Assembly (NCBI RefSeq): GCF_016785945.1
Contig: NZ_JAEMEF010000002.1
Location: 186,001 to 250,000, forward strand
Direction of reading: 5' to 3'
DNA from: Olleya sediminilitoris
GTDB lineage: Bacteria; Bacteroidota; Bacteroidia; Flavobacteriales; Flavobacteriaceae
DNA: 64,000 nucleotides
Below the pieces are notes generated by a model, which saw nothing but the letters and a program-made list of their open reading frames with translations, made no database searches and was not told the DNA's origin. Positions 7,983 through 17,032 of this stretch are shown one piece after another (position 1 is the stretch's first letter; every line of letters starts with the position of its first letter). Made by a program: the position numbers and the translations under genes.

Positions 7983-8939
7983 ATGGATTTTATAAAACAG
8001 GCATTTAAAGTTAAGCACGAATTTTGGCGCTACTTAATTGGGTCTTTAATTATTGCAATATTTGCTTTAATCGGACAAGTGCCTTTTACCATTGCAGCTA
8101 TTATGAAACATGTTGCTGAAGGTGGTTCTGTTTATGCTGTAGATGAGCAGCGCTTAATGACAATATTAGAGCCAAATTTAAATTTGTTTTTACTATTGTT
8201 GTCCTTCGCTTTTGGTTTTTTAGGCTTAATAATTGTTGTTAAATATTTACATAAACAAACCATGTTGTCTGTAACTACAGCTAGATTAAAGGTAGACTGG
8301 AAGCGTGTTATGTTTGCGTTTTTGTTTTGGGGTTTAATAAGTTCTGGAATGATTATTATTGATTACTTTGCTTCGCCAGAAAATTATGTATGGAATTTCG
8401 AGCTAGAACGTTTTTTAATTTTATTGGTAATAGCTATACTTTTAATACCAATTCAAACCAGTTTAGAAGAATATATTTTTAGAGGTTATCTAATGCAGGG
8501 ATTTGGTTTATTAGCAAAAAACAGATGGTTTCCGTTATTAATGACGTCAGTTATTTTTGGAGGAATGCACGTCTTTAATCCTGAGGTTGCAAAACTAGGT
8601 TATGGTGTTATGGTCTATTATATTGGTACAGGATTGTTTTTAGGTATTTTAACTTTAATGGACGAAGGTATGGAGTTGGCTTTAGGGTTTCATGCAGCTA
8701 ATAATTTATTTGGAGCTTTATTGTTAACTAGTGATTGGACTGTTTTACAAACTCACTCTGTTTTAAAAGATGTTGCAGAGCCTGGAGCAGGATTTGGAGA
8801 CATTATTATACCTGTTTTTGTGGTATTTCCTATTTTGTTATTCATTTTTGCTAAGGTTTATAAATGGACTAATTGGAAAGATAAATTATTTGGAAAAATT
8901 GAAGAACCAGTAGAAAACGACTACACAATTTTAGATTAA
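7983..8939 (+). CDS. CPBP-family intramembrane glutamic protease
   Basis: A 318-residue membrane protein with about eight hydrophobic helices and the CPBP (Abi/CaaX-type) signature: SLEEYIFRGYL (EExxxR) near residue 162, GGMHVFNPE near 195, and GFHAANNLFGALL (HxxxN) near 237. The family includes Rce1-like CaaX proteases and bacteriocin self-immunity proteins; substrate here is unknown. It lies between menC and menE with gaps of 3 bases on each side, so it is translated from the same message, a common arrangement in flavobacteria without a known mechanistic reason. Confidence 0.92.
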   Translation: MDFIKQAFKVKHEFWRYLIGSLIIAIFALIGQVPFTIAAIMKHVAEGGSVYAVDEQRLMTILEPNLNLFLLLLSFAFGFLGLIIVVKYLHKQTMLSVTTARLKVDWKRVMFAFLFWGLISSGMIIIDYFASPENYVWNFELERFLILLVIAILLIPIQTSLEEYIFRGYLMQGFGLLAKNRWFPLLMTSVIFGGMHVFNPEVAKLGYGVMVYYIGTGLFLGILTLMDEGMELALGFHAANNLFGALLLTSDWTVLQTHSVLKDVAEPGAGFGDIIIPVFVVFPILLFIFAKVYKWTNWKDKLFGKIEEPVENDYTILD

Positions 8940-8942
8940 GTT

Positions 8943-10001
8943 ATGACACCTACCTTTAATAAAATTCATAATAGGTTTAAGCTAAACGGAAACTACTTTT
9001 CTTTTGATAGCTTAAAAGAAGTTGCTTATAGTTATATTAAGGAAGGTGAAACTTTTGAACAAGAAATTGGTGTATTTTTATTAGATTGGTTAGATGATAA
9101 CGAGTTTTTATCAGTCAATACTTCAGGATCAACAGGTCAACCTAAAAGCATTACATTAAGTAAGCAAGCTATGGTTAATTCGGCTATTGCTACAGGAGAT
9201 TATTTTAATTTAAAACCAGGAAACACAGCATTATTATGCTTGCCAGCAAGTTATATTGCAGGAAAAATGATGTTAGTTCGCGCTTTAATTTTAGGCTTAG
9301 AAATAGACAACGTACAGCCAACAACAACACCTAAAATTAATCAGAATAAGCATTATGATTTTTGTGCAATGATTCCTGCGCAAGCAGAAAAATCTTCAGA
9401 TCAATTAGATGCTATTAAAACGCTAATTGTTGGAGGAGCTCAAGTATCTAAAGCATTAAAACAACAATTTTCAGGATTAAAAACTCAGGTTTTTGAGACC
9501 TACGGAATGACCGAAACTATTACGCATATTGCTGTTAAGCAAATAAATAATACCACAACTAATATTTTCACCACGCTTCCAGGTATTGCAATTAGCCAAA
9601 ACAAAAAAGAGTGTTTAGTTATTGATGCTCCACAATTAACAGCTAATCAAATTATTACTAATGACGTTGTAAAATTGTACAGTAACACTACATTTGAATG
9701 GTTAGGTCGCATAGATAATGTTATAAATTCAGGAGGAGTAAAGCTGTTTCCAGAGCAAATAGAAGCAAAACTTCAGTCTAAAATTAAAGGTCGTTTTTTT
9801 ATAACAGCTCAAAAAGATGATACTTTTGGAGAAGTCCCAGTTTTGGTACTAGAAGCAAAAGATAACCAAGTTAATCCAAACACTTTTACAGATTTATCAA
9901 ACATACAAACGCCTAAAGTTATATTAGCTATTAACGCTTTCGCGGAAACTTCCTCAGGTAAAGTTAATAGGCTAAAAACAATGCAGTTGCTTAAAAAGTA
10001 A
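8943..10001 (+). CDS. menE: o-succinylbenzoate-CoA ligase MenE (short form)
   Basis: A 352-residue adenylate-forming enzyme that activates o-succinylbenzoate to its CoA thioester. The P-loop-like NTSGSTGQPKSITLSK, the YGMTET motif and the hinge WLGRIDNVINSGGVKLFPEQIE are all present; the C-terminal catalytic lysine lies in SSGKVNR. At 352 residues it is about 100 shorter than E. coli MenE, mainly in the N-terminal domain; this short form is usual in Bacteroidota. The C-terminal part contains the repeated 16-base word at 9933-9948, which encodes NAFAE in the same frame as in menD. Last gene of the men operon. Confidence 0.93.
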   Translation: MTPTFNKIHNRFKLNGNYFSFDSLKEVAYSYIKEGETFEQEIGVFLLDWLDDNEFLSVNTSGSTGQPKSITLSKQAMVNSAIATGDYFNLKPGNTALLCLPASYIAGKMMLVRALILGLEIDNVQPTTTPKINQNKHYDFCAMIPAQAEKSSDQLDAIKTLIVGGAQVSKALKQQFSGLKTQVFETYGMTETITHIAVKQINNTTTNIFTTLPGIAISQNKKECLVIDAPQLTANQIITNDVVKLYSNTTFEWLGRIDNVINSGGVKLFPEQIEAKLQSKIKGRFFITAQKDDTFGEVPVLVLEAKDNQVNPNTFTDLSNIQTPKVILAINAFAETSSGKVNRLKTMQLLKK

Positions 10002-10035
10002 AGTTCCCTAACCCAAAATGATACTTCACTCATTA

Positions 10036-10070
10036 TTGGTTTTAAAATTCTAAGGATGGTTATAGGTTTG
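10036..10070 (+). promoter_or_regulatory. Candidate promoter for the VWA protein gene
   Basis: TTG at 10036-10038 and TAGGTTTG at 10063-10070, an exact TAnnTTTG box, separated by 24 bases, one more than the usual maximum. Start near 10075 would give a leader of about 18 bases. Confidence 0.45.
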
Positions 10071-10092
10071 TTTTAAACAAAAAACAACCATT

Positions 10093-12195
10093 ATGAAAAC
10101 AGGATTAAACTTACTAGTTGCATTATTTATGATGATGCAAGTACAAGCACAACAAAAAACAATTTCAGGAACAATAAGTGATGAAAACGGTTCACCACTT
10201 CCATCAGCCAACGTGATTATAAAAGGTAGCACTATTGGAGTAAATTCTAATTTTGATGGGTATTATAGCTTACAAGTAAATGTTGGAGACGTACTAGTCT
10301 TCAGTTATGTTGGTTATTCAAGTCAAGATATTACTGTAGGATCATCAAATACAATCAATGTGACATTGCAACCAGACAATAGTTTGGATGAAGTAGTGGT
10401 TACAGCTTATGCAATTAGAAAGCAAAAAAAGACTTTTAGTAACAGCGTTAGTAAGATTAGTGCAGAATCTTTGTCAGTGACTAAGAGTTATTCTAATCAA
10501 TTAGCAGGACGAGTGTCTGGTGTTAAAATAGCAGATTCAAAAACCAAATCAAATAACAATTCTAATATAGTTATTAGAGGTTATACTTCTGTGTCAGGTA
10601 ATAATACACCTTTATATGTGGTAGATGGTAAAATAGTTTCAAAGTCAAAAGTAGATCAAATTAAATCTAAAAAAGTTGAAGAAATACAAGTTGTAAAAAA
10701 GTATGCTGGACAAGCATTATATGGTAGTCAAGGTGCTAATGGCGTAATTTTAATAAAGACTAAACGTAGTAATTATCAGTTTCCTAATATTAATAAAATT
10801 GAAAATGAATCTTACACTAAAATACATGAAAATAAATTTAAGTTAGCCAATGCAAACCCATTGTCAACATTCTCAATAGACGTAGATAAAGCAGGATACA
10901 GTAACATTAGACGTATGCTTAATAATGGACAAGCAATACCTTCTAACGCTGTAAAAATTGAAGAGATGGTTAATTATTTTAATTATGATTATCCACAACC
11001 TAATGACAAGCATCCTTTTTCAATAAATACTGAAGTGGTTAATACACCATGGAATAAACAAACACAATTGGTTAGAATTGGTTTACAAGGTAAAACTTAT
11101 GAAAACAAAGAGTTGCCAGCAGCTAACCTTACGTTTTTGATAGATGTGTCAGGCTCAATGAATAACCAAAACAAATTACCATTATTAAAAAATGCTTTTA
11201 AGTTATTAGTCAATCAATTAAGAGATAAAGATAAAGTTGCTATAGTTGTTTATGCAGGAGCAGCAGGAGTAGTTTTAAAACCAACCTCAGGAAAAAATAA
11301 AGAAAAAATTATTGAGGCACTAAATAATTTAAGTGCTGGAGGATCAACAGCAGGAGGAGAAGGTATAGAGTTGGCTTATAAATTAGCACAAGAGAATTTT
11401 TCTAAAAAAGGAAATAATAGAGTGATTCTAGCAACTGATGGTGATTTTAATGTTGGTGCATCAACTAATGATGCAATGGAAAAATTGATTGTACAAAAAA
11501 GAGAATCTGGTGTGTTTTTATCTGTATTAGGTTTTGGCTACGGAAACTATAAAGATGATAAGCTAGAAATATTAGCAGATAAAGGAAACGGTAACCATGC
11601 CTACATAGATACAATGCAGGAAGCACGACGTATTTTTGAAACAGAATTTGGTGGTACTTTGTTTACAATAGCTAAAGATGTTAAAATTCAAGTTGAATTT
11701 AACCCTAATCTTGTTCAGGCTTATCGATTAATTGGTTATGAAAACAGATTATTGGCTAACGAAGACTTTGTTAATGATGCAATTGATGCTGGAGAATTAG
11801 GTGCTGGTCATACTGTTACAGCTTTATATGAAGTGATACCTGTTGGAGTAGAAAGTCATTATATTAAAGATCAAATTGATTTAAAATATACAAACACAAC
11901 TGAAGTAAATACTAATTATAAAGATGAATTATTTACTGTGAAATTTAGATATAAAAAACCAGATCAAGATACAAGTATAGAAATGGTGCATATGCAAAAA
12001 AACGAAACAAGTATTGCTAGCCCAGACATGAACTTTGCAAGTGCTGTAGCATTATTTGGTATGCAATTGCGACACTCTCAGTTTTATAATGACTCAACTA
12101 TTAAAGACGTCATAGCTTTAGCTGAAAAGGGTAGAGGGAACGATCAATCTGGTTACAGAGCTGAGTTTATTAGATTGGTTAAAGCGTTTAAGTAG
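10093..12195 (+). CDS. Secreted protein fusing a carboxypeptidase-like domain, TonB plug and VWA/YfbK domain
   Basis: A 700-residue exported protein. Residues 1-20 are a signal peptide ending QVQAQ. Residues about 21-100 form a carboxypeptidase-D regulatory-like domain (GTISDENGSPLPSANV, VFSYVGYSSQDI). Residues about 102-225 resemble a SusC-type TonB plug (LDEVVVTAYAIRKQKK, IVIRGYTSVSGNNTPLYVVDG, ALYGSQGANGVILIKTK), but no beta-barrel follows. From about 255 it matches YfbK-type proteins: SIDVDKAGYSNIRRMLNNG, a VWA domain with MIDAS LIDVSGSMNNQ near 350, ATDGDFNVG near 456, and a C-terminal DUF3520-like region. It probably acts at the outer membrane or periplasm. Closed by a terminator at 12227-12260. 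Confidence 0.88.
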   Translation: MKTGLNLLVALFMMMQVQAQQKTISGTISDENGSPLPSANVIIKGSTIGVNSNFDGYYSLQVNVGDVLVFSYVGYSSQDITVGSSNTINVTLQPDNSLDEVVVTAYAIRKQKKTFSNSVSKISAESLSVTKSYSNQLAGRVSGVKIADSKTKSNNNSNIVIRGYTSVSGNNTPLYVVDGKIVSKSKVDQIKSKKVEEIQVVKKYAGQALYGSQGANGVILIKTKRSNYQFPNINKIENESYTKIHENKFKLANANPLSTFSIDVDKAGYSNIRRMLNNGQAIPSNAVKIEEMVNYFNYDYPQPNDKHPFSINTEVVNTPWNKQTQLVRIGLQGKTYENKELPAANLTFLIDVSGSMNNQNKLPLLKNAFKLLVNQLRDKDKVAIVVYAGAAGVVLKPTSGKNKEKIIEALNNLSAGGSTAGGEGIELAYKLAQENFSKKGNNRVILATDGDFNVGASTNDAMEKLIVQKRESGVFLSVLGFGYGNYKDDKLEILADKGNGNHAYIDTMQEARRIFETEFGGTLFTIAKDVKIQVEFNPNLVQAYRLIGYENRLLANEDFVNDAIDAGELGAGHTVTALYEVIPVGVESHYIKDQIDLKYTNTTEVNTNYKDELFTVKFRYKKPDQDTSIEMVHMQKNETSIASPDMNFASAVALFGMQLRHSQFYNDSTIKDVIALAEKGRGNDQSGYRAEFIRLVKAFK

Positions 12196-12226
12196 TAGGT
12201 TTAGTGGTTGTTTATTATTTAAACTT

Positions 12227-12260
12227 AAAAAGGAATGCTAAACGCATTCCTTTTTTTTTG
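12227..12260. terminator. Bidirectional terminator between convergent genes
   Basis: GGAATGC/GCATTCC stem with a TAAAC loop, flanked by A5 on the left and T9 on the right, so it can serve both the VWA gene and the minus-strand gene ending at 12274. Confidence 0.88.
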
Positions 12261-12273
12261 TTTAAAATAGATA

Positions 12274-14262
12274 TTAAAAACGTTTTTTAAAGACTATATT
12301 TTCTTTTAAGTCGTAAACACGCCAAGTACCCGATTGTTTATCTTTTTTGTATTTTCCAGATATTTTTAGAGCTCCATTAGGATAAAACTCTTGATATTTT
12401 CCATGTTTTAAGCCATCTTTAAGTTCTACAATAAATTTAGTTTTACCATTATTGTGTTTCTTTACAAATTGATTAGCTGTTAAATCTGTTGGATAAATTT
12501 CATTAATATTAAATACAGTATTTTTATCAATGGTATCGCTATTTACTTCTGGGTTTGTATTGTTTTTAGCTGTAGTTATTACACTATCATTAAAAATGTA
12601 TTTTGCTTTTACATCTTCTGGTGCTTCATAATCAATTACTATTTTGCTTTCAAAAAAGTTTTTTTCGGGTGTTAATTGTACACCAATTAAAGGAAAGCAT
12701 ATAAAATAATCCTTGTTAGATTTTAATTGTTTTTTGGTAGCATAATCAACAAAATTATATGCATTATTATAAACACTTGGTGTGTTTATGTAAGCAAATA
12801 TACTAGAGCGTCTATCAAAATTATCACTAAAATCATCAAATGCATCAAAAGTATCAAGAGTTTGTTTGTTGGAGTAAGAGTTAATTATGCTTTTAAGTGT
12901 ATTTGGCTCGTTACTAAATACTACATAATCTTCAATAATTGTAAAATAAGGTTTTTCAATTTCAGAAAATAAATTACCTAATAGTATTTTAAAAAAGCCT
13001 TTAATGGATAAAAAATTGATATCGTATCCTTTATAATTAATAGTTTTAAATTTTACAGGTGAACGTTTCCTGATTTGTTCTAAAATAAAATCTAGGTTTT
13101 CTTTAGCATCATCAACATCGTTTGTTTTTAAAACCAAAGCAACATCTTTAGAAGATTCTGAGACATTAGAATGTAATTGAAGTAAAGCAATCTCATCATC
13201 AATCCAACTCATAAAATGCTCTTTAAGATTTATTTTTAGAAAGTTTTCAATCTGTTCTGTACCATCTAAATAACGTTTAAATTGCTCAGGACTTTGTTTT
13301 TGAATGCTCTCAAAGTTTTCATAAAACTCTTCAAAACTGCTAAACCCAAAGCTTAAGTAAAGTGCAGTTTCTTTTGGAGCCACTTTAACTATTGTGCGTT
13401 TACCTTTTCCAGATTTTTGAAGCGCTTTCAAGTATGATGATGCTTGATCGTTAGTGTTGGTTATACCATTGGCTATTATGGTATTATCATCTAAATCAAA
13501 ACTAAAACCACTAAACTCTAAACTTTTGCTTAAAGTTTCGGTGGTGTAACCAGGTTTATTTGAGAATACTTTTATGTATTCATCCAAATAGTCGTACTGA
13601 AAATACAACCTAAACATATCGTCATGTCCAACTTGTTTTTTAACTTCAATAAAATTTAAATTTCGTCCTATTTCAGGTTCAGCATATTGATCTATAGAGG
13701 CTTCCACAAGCGTATGGACGTAAGACACAATCATTTGATTTTTTATAAAACTAATGTAAAGTGTCTCTCTGCTTTTAGTATCATAAACTTCAGTGATTTC
13801 ATGTTCATGATATTTACGTTTACTGACTTTGTAACTGCTATTTATTAAGCTGTTAAGGTTGTTTTTTACTAGGTTTAGTTTAGCTATTTTTTGTAAGTCT
13901 ACGACATATAAAAAACTGTATTTTTTTGGCGCATAAACATGAGCAGAGATTAAAACCTCACGATTACCAATACGGTTAAAAATACCTTGTTTTTGTTTAA
14001 AAATTGTGTCTAGCTTGTTTAAGTTTTTTGCTAGAGTATTAAAGTAACTGTTAGTGTTTAAATGTTTCCAGATATCACTTTTACTTACAGCGTCCCAATT
14101 GTCAACAGGTTCTTGACTTTCTATTATATAAACAGCATCTTTAGGAACTAAATATATTGACTGTATGTTGTCATTATTATCAAAATAAAACACATATAAT
14201 TGATACAAACCATAACCTACAATTAGGGTAAGTAAAATCGAAATTATTGTACGTTTTTTCAT
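12274..14262 (-). CDS. Membrane-anchored unknown protein with C-terminal MORN/YwqK-like repeats
   Basis: A 662-residue protein with a single N-terminal membrane anchor (IISILLTLIVGYGLYQLYVFYF, residues 8-29) and the rest presumably periplasmic. The large middle region begins LVPKDAVYIIESQEPVDNWD and looks like DUF3352-type proteins, though I cannot confirm this. The last 60 residues contain MORN/YwqK-like units: LKDGLKHGKYQEFYPNGALK and ISGKYKKDKQSGTWRVYD. It begins 5 bases after the carboxylase gene on the same strand, so the two are probably co-transcribed; no functional link is evident. Function unknown. Confidence 0.75.
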   Translation of the reverse strand: MKKRTIISILLTLIVGYGLYQLYVFYFDNNDNIQSIYLVPKDAVYIIESQEPVDNWDAVSKSDIWKHLNTNSYFNTLAKNLNKLDTIFKQKQGIFNRIGNREVLISAHVYAPKKYSFLYVVDLQKIAKLNLVKNNLNSLINSSYKVSKRKYHEHEITEVYDTKSRETLYISFIKNQMIVSYVHTLVEASIDQYAEPEIGRNLNFIEVKKQVGHDDMFRLYFQYDYLDEYIKVFSNKPGYTTETLSKSLEFSGFSFDLDDNTIIANGITNTNDQASSYLKALQKSGKGKRTIVKVAPKETALYLSFGFSSFEEFYENFESIQKQSPEQFKRYLDGTEQIENFLKINLKEHFMSWIDDEIALLQLHSNVSESSKDVALVLKTNDVDDAKENLDFILEQIRKRSPVKFKTINYKGYDINFLSIKGFFKILLGNLFSEIEKPYFTIIEDYVVFSNEPNTLKSIINSYSNKQTLDTFDAFDDFSDNFDRRSSIFAYINTPSVYNNAYNFVDYATKKQLKSNKDYFICFPLIGVQLTPEKNFFESKIVIDYEAPEDVKAKYIFNDSVITTAKNNTNPEVNSDTIDKNTVFNINEIYPTDLTANQFVKKHNNGKTKFIVELKDGLKHGKYQEFYPNGALKISGKYKKDKQSGTWRVYDLKENIVFKKRF

Positions 14263-14267
14263 GCTAA

Positions 14268-15896
14268 CTATACCTGTAAAACTCCCATGTTAAACTGCTT
14301 TTCAATAGGAGCATGGTTTGCTGCCTCAATACCCATACTTATCCAAGTTCTAGTATCTAAAGGATCAATAACTGCATCTGTCCAAATTCTAGCTGCTGCA
14401 TAATATGGTGACACTTGATTGTCATATCTGGCTTTAATTTTGTTAAATAATTCGTCTTCTTTTTCTTTTGTAATGGTTTCACCTTTCTTTTTAAGTGAAG
14501 CGGTTTCAATTTGTAATAACACTTTTGCAGCACTATTACCACTCATAACTGCTAATTCAGCACTTGGCCAAGCAGCAATAAGTCTTGGATCGTATGCTTT
14601 ACCACACATTGCATAATTTCCTGCGCCATAACTGTTACCTAATACAATAGTAAATTTAGGCACCACACTATTACTAACTGCGTTTACCATTTTGGCACCA
14701 TCTTTTATAATTCCTGAATGCTCACTTTTGCTACCAACCATAAACCCAGTAACATCTTGAAGGAATACTAAGGGGATTTTTTTCTGGTTACAATTAGCTA
14801 TAAATCTAGTCGATTTATCTGCACTGTCATTATAAATAACACCTCCAAATTGCATTTCGCCTTTTTTAGTTTTAACTAAAGTACGTTGGTTAGCTATAAT
14901 TCCCACAGCCCAACCATCTATTCTGGCATATGCTGTAATTATAGATTTTCCGTAGTCTTCTTTATATTCATCAAACTCAGAGTTATCAACTAATCGTTTG
15001 ATAATTTCTTTCATATCATATTGATCAGCTCTAGATCTAGGTAAAATTCCGTAGATATCCTCAGGGTTTTCTTTAGGTTTTTTTGGTTCGTTTCGGTTAA
15101 AACCAGCTTTATCATAATCGCCAATTTTATCAACGATACGTTTAATTTTGTCTAAGGCATCTTTATCGTCAGTAGCTTTGTAATCTGTTACACCACTAAT
15201 TTCACAGTGTGTTGTTGCTCCTCCTAAAGTTTCGTTATCTATACTTTCTCCAATTGCAGCTTTTACAAGATAGCTTCCTGCAAGAAAAATACTTGCTGTT
15301 TTATCTACAATAATAGCTTCATCACTCATAATAGGTAAATAGGCTCCACCAGCAACACAGCTTCCCATTATTGCAGAGATTTGTGTTATTCCCATACTAC
15401 TCATAACCGCATTGTTTCTAAAAATACGACCAAAATGTTCTTTGTCTGGAAAAATTTCGTCTTGCATAGGTAAGTAGACTCCAGCAGAATCTACTAAGTA
15501 GATAATTGGTAATTTATTTTCAATTGCAATTTCTTGTGCACGTAAGTTTTTCTTTCCTGTTATAGGAAACCAAGCTCCTGCCTTTACAGTAGCATCATTA
15601 GCAACAACAATACATTGTTTACCTTGTATATAACCCATTTTTACTACCACACCACCTGATGGACATCCACCATGTTCAGCATACATGTCTTCCCCTGCAA
15701 AAGCACCTATCTCAATGCTTTTCTTTTTAGAATCTAAAAGGTAGTTAACACGCTCTCTGGCAGTCATTTTACCTTTTGCATGGTGCTTTTTTATACGTTT
15801 TTCTCCACCTCCTAATTTAACTTTGACTAATTTATTTTTAAGGTCAGAGACTAGTAATTTATTATGATCTTCGTTTTTATTGAAGTTGATATCCAT
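14268..15896 (-). CDS. Acyl-CoA carboxylase carboxyltransferase (beta) subunit
   Basis: A 542-residue carboxyltransferase subunit with two crotonase-like halves, closest in length and layout to methylcrotonyl-CoA carboxylase beta. Visible features are KGKMTARERVNYLLD, the first oxyanion region IMGSCVAGGAYLPIMSDE, and the second, VLGNSYGAGNYAMCGKAYDPR, followed by WPSAELAVMSG. It carboxylates an acyl-CoA using carboxybiotin supplied by a separate alpha subunit, which is not in this window. Methylcrotonyl- versus propionyl-CoA preference cannot be decided from the sequence by eye. The start at 15896 gives the usual N terminus; the upstream region has no clear TAnnTTTG box. Confidence 0.9.
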   Translation of the reverse strand: MDINFNKNEDHNKLLVSDLKNKLVKVKLGGGEKRIKKHHAKGKMTARERVNYLLDSKKKSIEIGAFAGEDMYAEHGGCPSGGVVVKMGYIQGKQCIVVANDATVKAGAWFPITGKKNLRAQEIAIENKLPIIYLVDSAGVYLPMQDEIFPDKEHFGRIFRNNAVMSSMGITQISAIMGSCVAGGAYLPIMSDEAIIVDKTASIFLAGSYLVKAAIGESIDNETLGGATTHCEISGVTDYKATDDKDALDKIKRIVDKIGDYDKAGFNRNEPKKPKENPEDIYGILPRSRADQYDMKEIIKRLVDNSEFDEYKEDYGKSIITAYARIDGWAVGIIANQRTLVKTKKGEMQFGGVIYNDSADKSTRFIANCNQKKIPLVFLQDVTGFMVGSKSEHSGIIKDGAKMVNAVSNSVVPKFTIVLGNSYGAGNYAMCGKAYDPRLIAAWPSAELAVMSGNSAAKVLLQIETASLKKKGETITKEKEDELFNKIKARYDNQVSPYYAAARIWTDAVIDPLDTRTWISMGIEAANHAPIEKQFNMGVLQV

Positions 15897-16002
15897 AGAT
15901 TATAATTTGTTACGAATTTACAAAAACTAAATGCCTTTTAAAACAGGTTTTTTTATTTAGGTTAATAATTTCTTAAAATAGAAGTCATTGTAAATAGTTT
16001 CC

Positions 16003-16033
16003 TTGGAATATATTATTATTTGTTTTATTTTTG
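16003..16033 (+). promoter_or_regulatory. Promoter of the FMN reductase-MarR-pirin operon
   Basis: TTG at 16003-16005, exactly 20 bases, then TATTTTTG at 16026-16033: a full match to the Bacteroidota consensus. Start near 16038 gives a leader of about 12 bases before the ATG at 16050. Confidence 0.75.
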
Positions 16034-16049
16034 AAATAAAATAACAATT

Positions 16050-16583
16050 ATGACTAAAAAAATTATTGCTTTTGCAGGAAGTAACAGTAAAACTTCAATA
16101 AATAAACAACTTGCAACCTATGCTTCAAGTTTAATTAAAGACGCAGATGTAAATGTTTTAGATTTAAACGACTATAAACTTCCTATGTACGGAGTAGATT
16201 TAGAGACCGAAAATGGTTTTCCTGAAGATGCTTTAAAGTTTTACAAGCTTTTAAGTAATGCTGATGGATTAATTATCTCATTGGCCGAGCATAATGGAGC
16301 ATATACTACAGCTTTCAAAAATTTAATGGATTGGTTGTCGCGTGTAGATGCTAATATGTTTCAGGCAAAACCTATGTTATTAATGAGTACTTCTCCAGGA
16401 GCAAGAGCTGGTCAGTCTGTGTTTGAAATTGCTGAAGATAGATTTCCTAGGCATAATGCCAATATTGTAGCTAAGTTTAGTTTACCATCTTTTAACGATA
16501 ATTTTAAAGATGAAAAAGTGATTAATCCAGAACTTAATAATCGTTTAAAGGAAGAAGTTGAGACTTTAGTTAAACACCTGTAA
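16050..16583 (+). CDS. NAD(P)H-dependent FMN reductase family protein
   Basis: A 177-residue flavodoxin-fold oxidoreductase of the NADPH-dependent FMN reductase family (ChrR/YieF/SsuE type). The FMN phosphate loop is AFAGSNSKTSINKQLA at residues 7-22; the central segment SLAEHNGAYTTAFKNLMDWLSR and LLMSTSPGARAGQSV are family hallmarks. It probably reduces quinones, flavins or other small electrophiles. It heads an operon with a MarR repressor (8-base gap) and a pirin, both common in responses to quinone or electrophile stress. Confidence 0.92.
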   Translation: MTKKIIAFAGSNSKTSINKQLATYASSLIKDADVNVLDLNDYKLPMYGVDLETENGFPEDALKFYKLLSNADGLIISLAEHNGAYTTAFKNLMDWLSRVDANMFQAKPMLLMSTSPGARAGQSVFEIAEDRFPRHNANIVAKFSLPSFNDNFKDEKVINPELNNRLKEEVETLVKHL

Positions 16584-16590
16584 TTATATA

Positions 16591-17031
16591 ATGGGAAACT
16601 TTGCAGAAGACATAAAGTCTAAATTTGAAAACAACAAAGTAAAGGCGTTGCTTAATGTATTATATACAGCTAATCACATTACTAGTTTGCAAAACGATTT
16701 TTTTAAACCTTTTGGTCTTTCACCACAACAATATAATATACTAAGGATTTTAAGAGGAGCGAGAAAACCTATAAAAGTTCAGACTATTAAAGAGCGTATG
16801 GTAGAACGTGCTCCAAACTTAACACGTTTAACCGATAAAATGTGTGATAAAAATTTAATCAAACGTATTGCTTATCCTGAAGATAGACGTGTGGTTTTAA
16901 TTGAAATTACTGAACATGGTTTAGATTTATTAAATAAAATTCAACCAAATAATCCATTACATAATTTGTTAGATAACTTAACCGAAGATGAAGCAGGACA
17001 GTTAAGTGATTTATTAGATAAAATGAGATAA
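16591..17031 (+). CDS. MarR-family transcriptional regulator
   Basis: A 146-residue winged-helix regulator. The fold is clear from FGLSPQQYNILRILRGARKPIKVQTIKERM (helices 2-3), APNLTRLTDKMCDKNLIKR (recognition helix) and the wing YPEDRRVVLIEITEHG. MarR proteins of this kind often repress their own operon and respond to phenolics, quinones or oxidants. It lies between the FMN reductase and the pirin gene, with 1 base to the latter, so autoregulation of the three-gene operon from the promoter at 16003-16033 is a reasonable inference. I did not find an obvious palindromic operator there. Confidence 0.93.
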   Translation: MGNFAEDIKSKFENNKVKALLNVLYTANHITSLQNDFFKPFGLSPQQYNILRILRGARKPIKVQTIKERMVERAPNLTRLTDKMCDKNLIKRIAYPEDRRVVLIEITEHGLDLLNKIQPNNPLHNLLDNLTEDEAGQLSDLLDKMR

Positions 17032-17032
17032 T

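Noticed and set aside
14685-14710. TTTGGCACC in the carboxylase gene, and TGGCAC words near 34190, 34810, 54040 and 58040, as sigma-54 promoters
   Set aside because: None has TTG five bases after TGGCAC, and all lie inside coding sequence.
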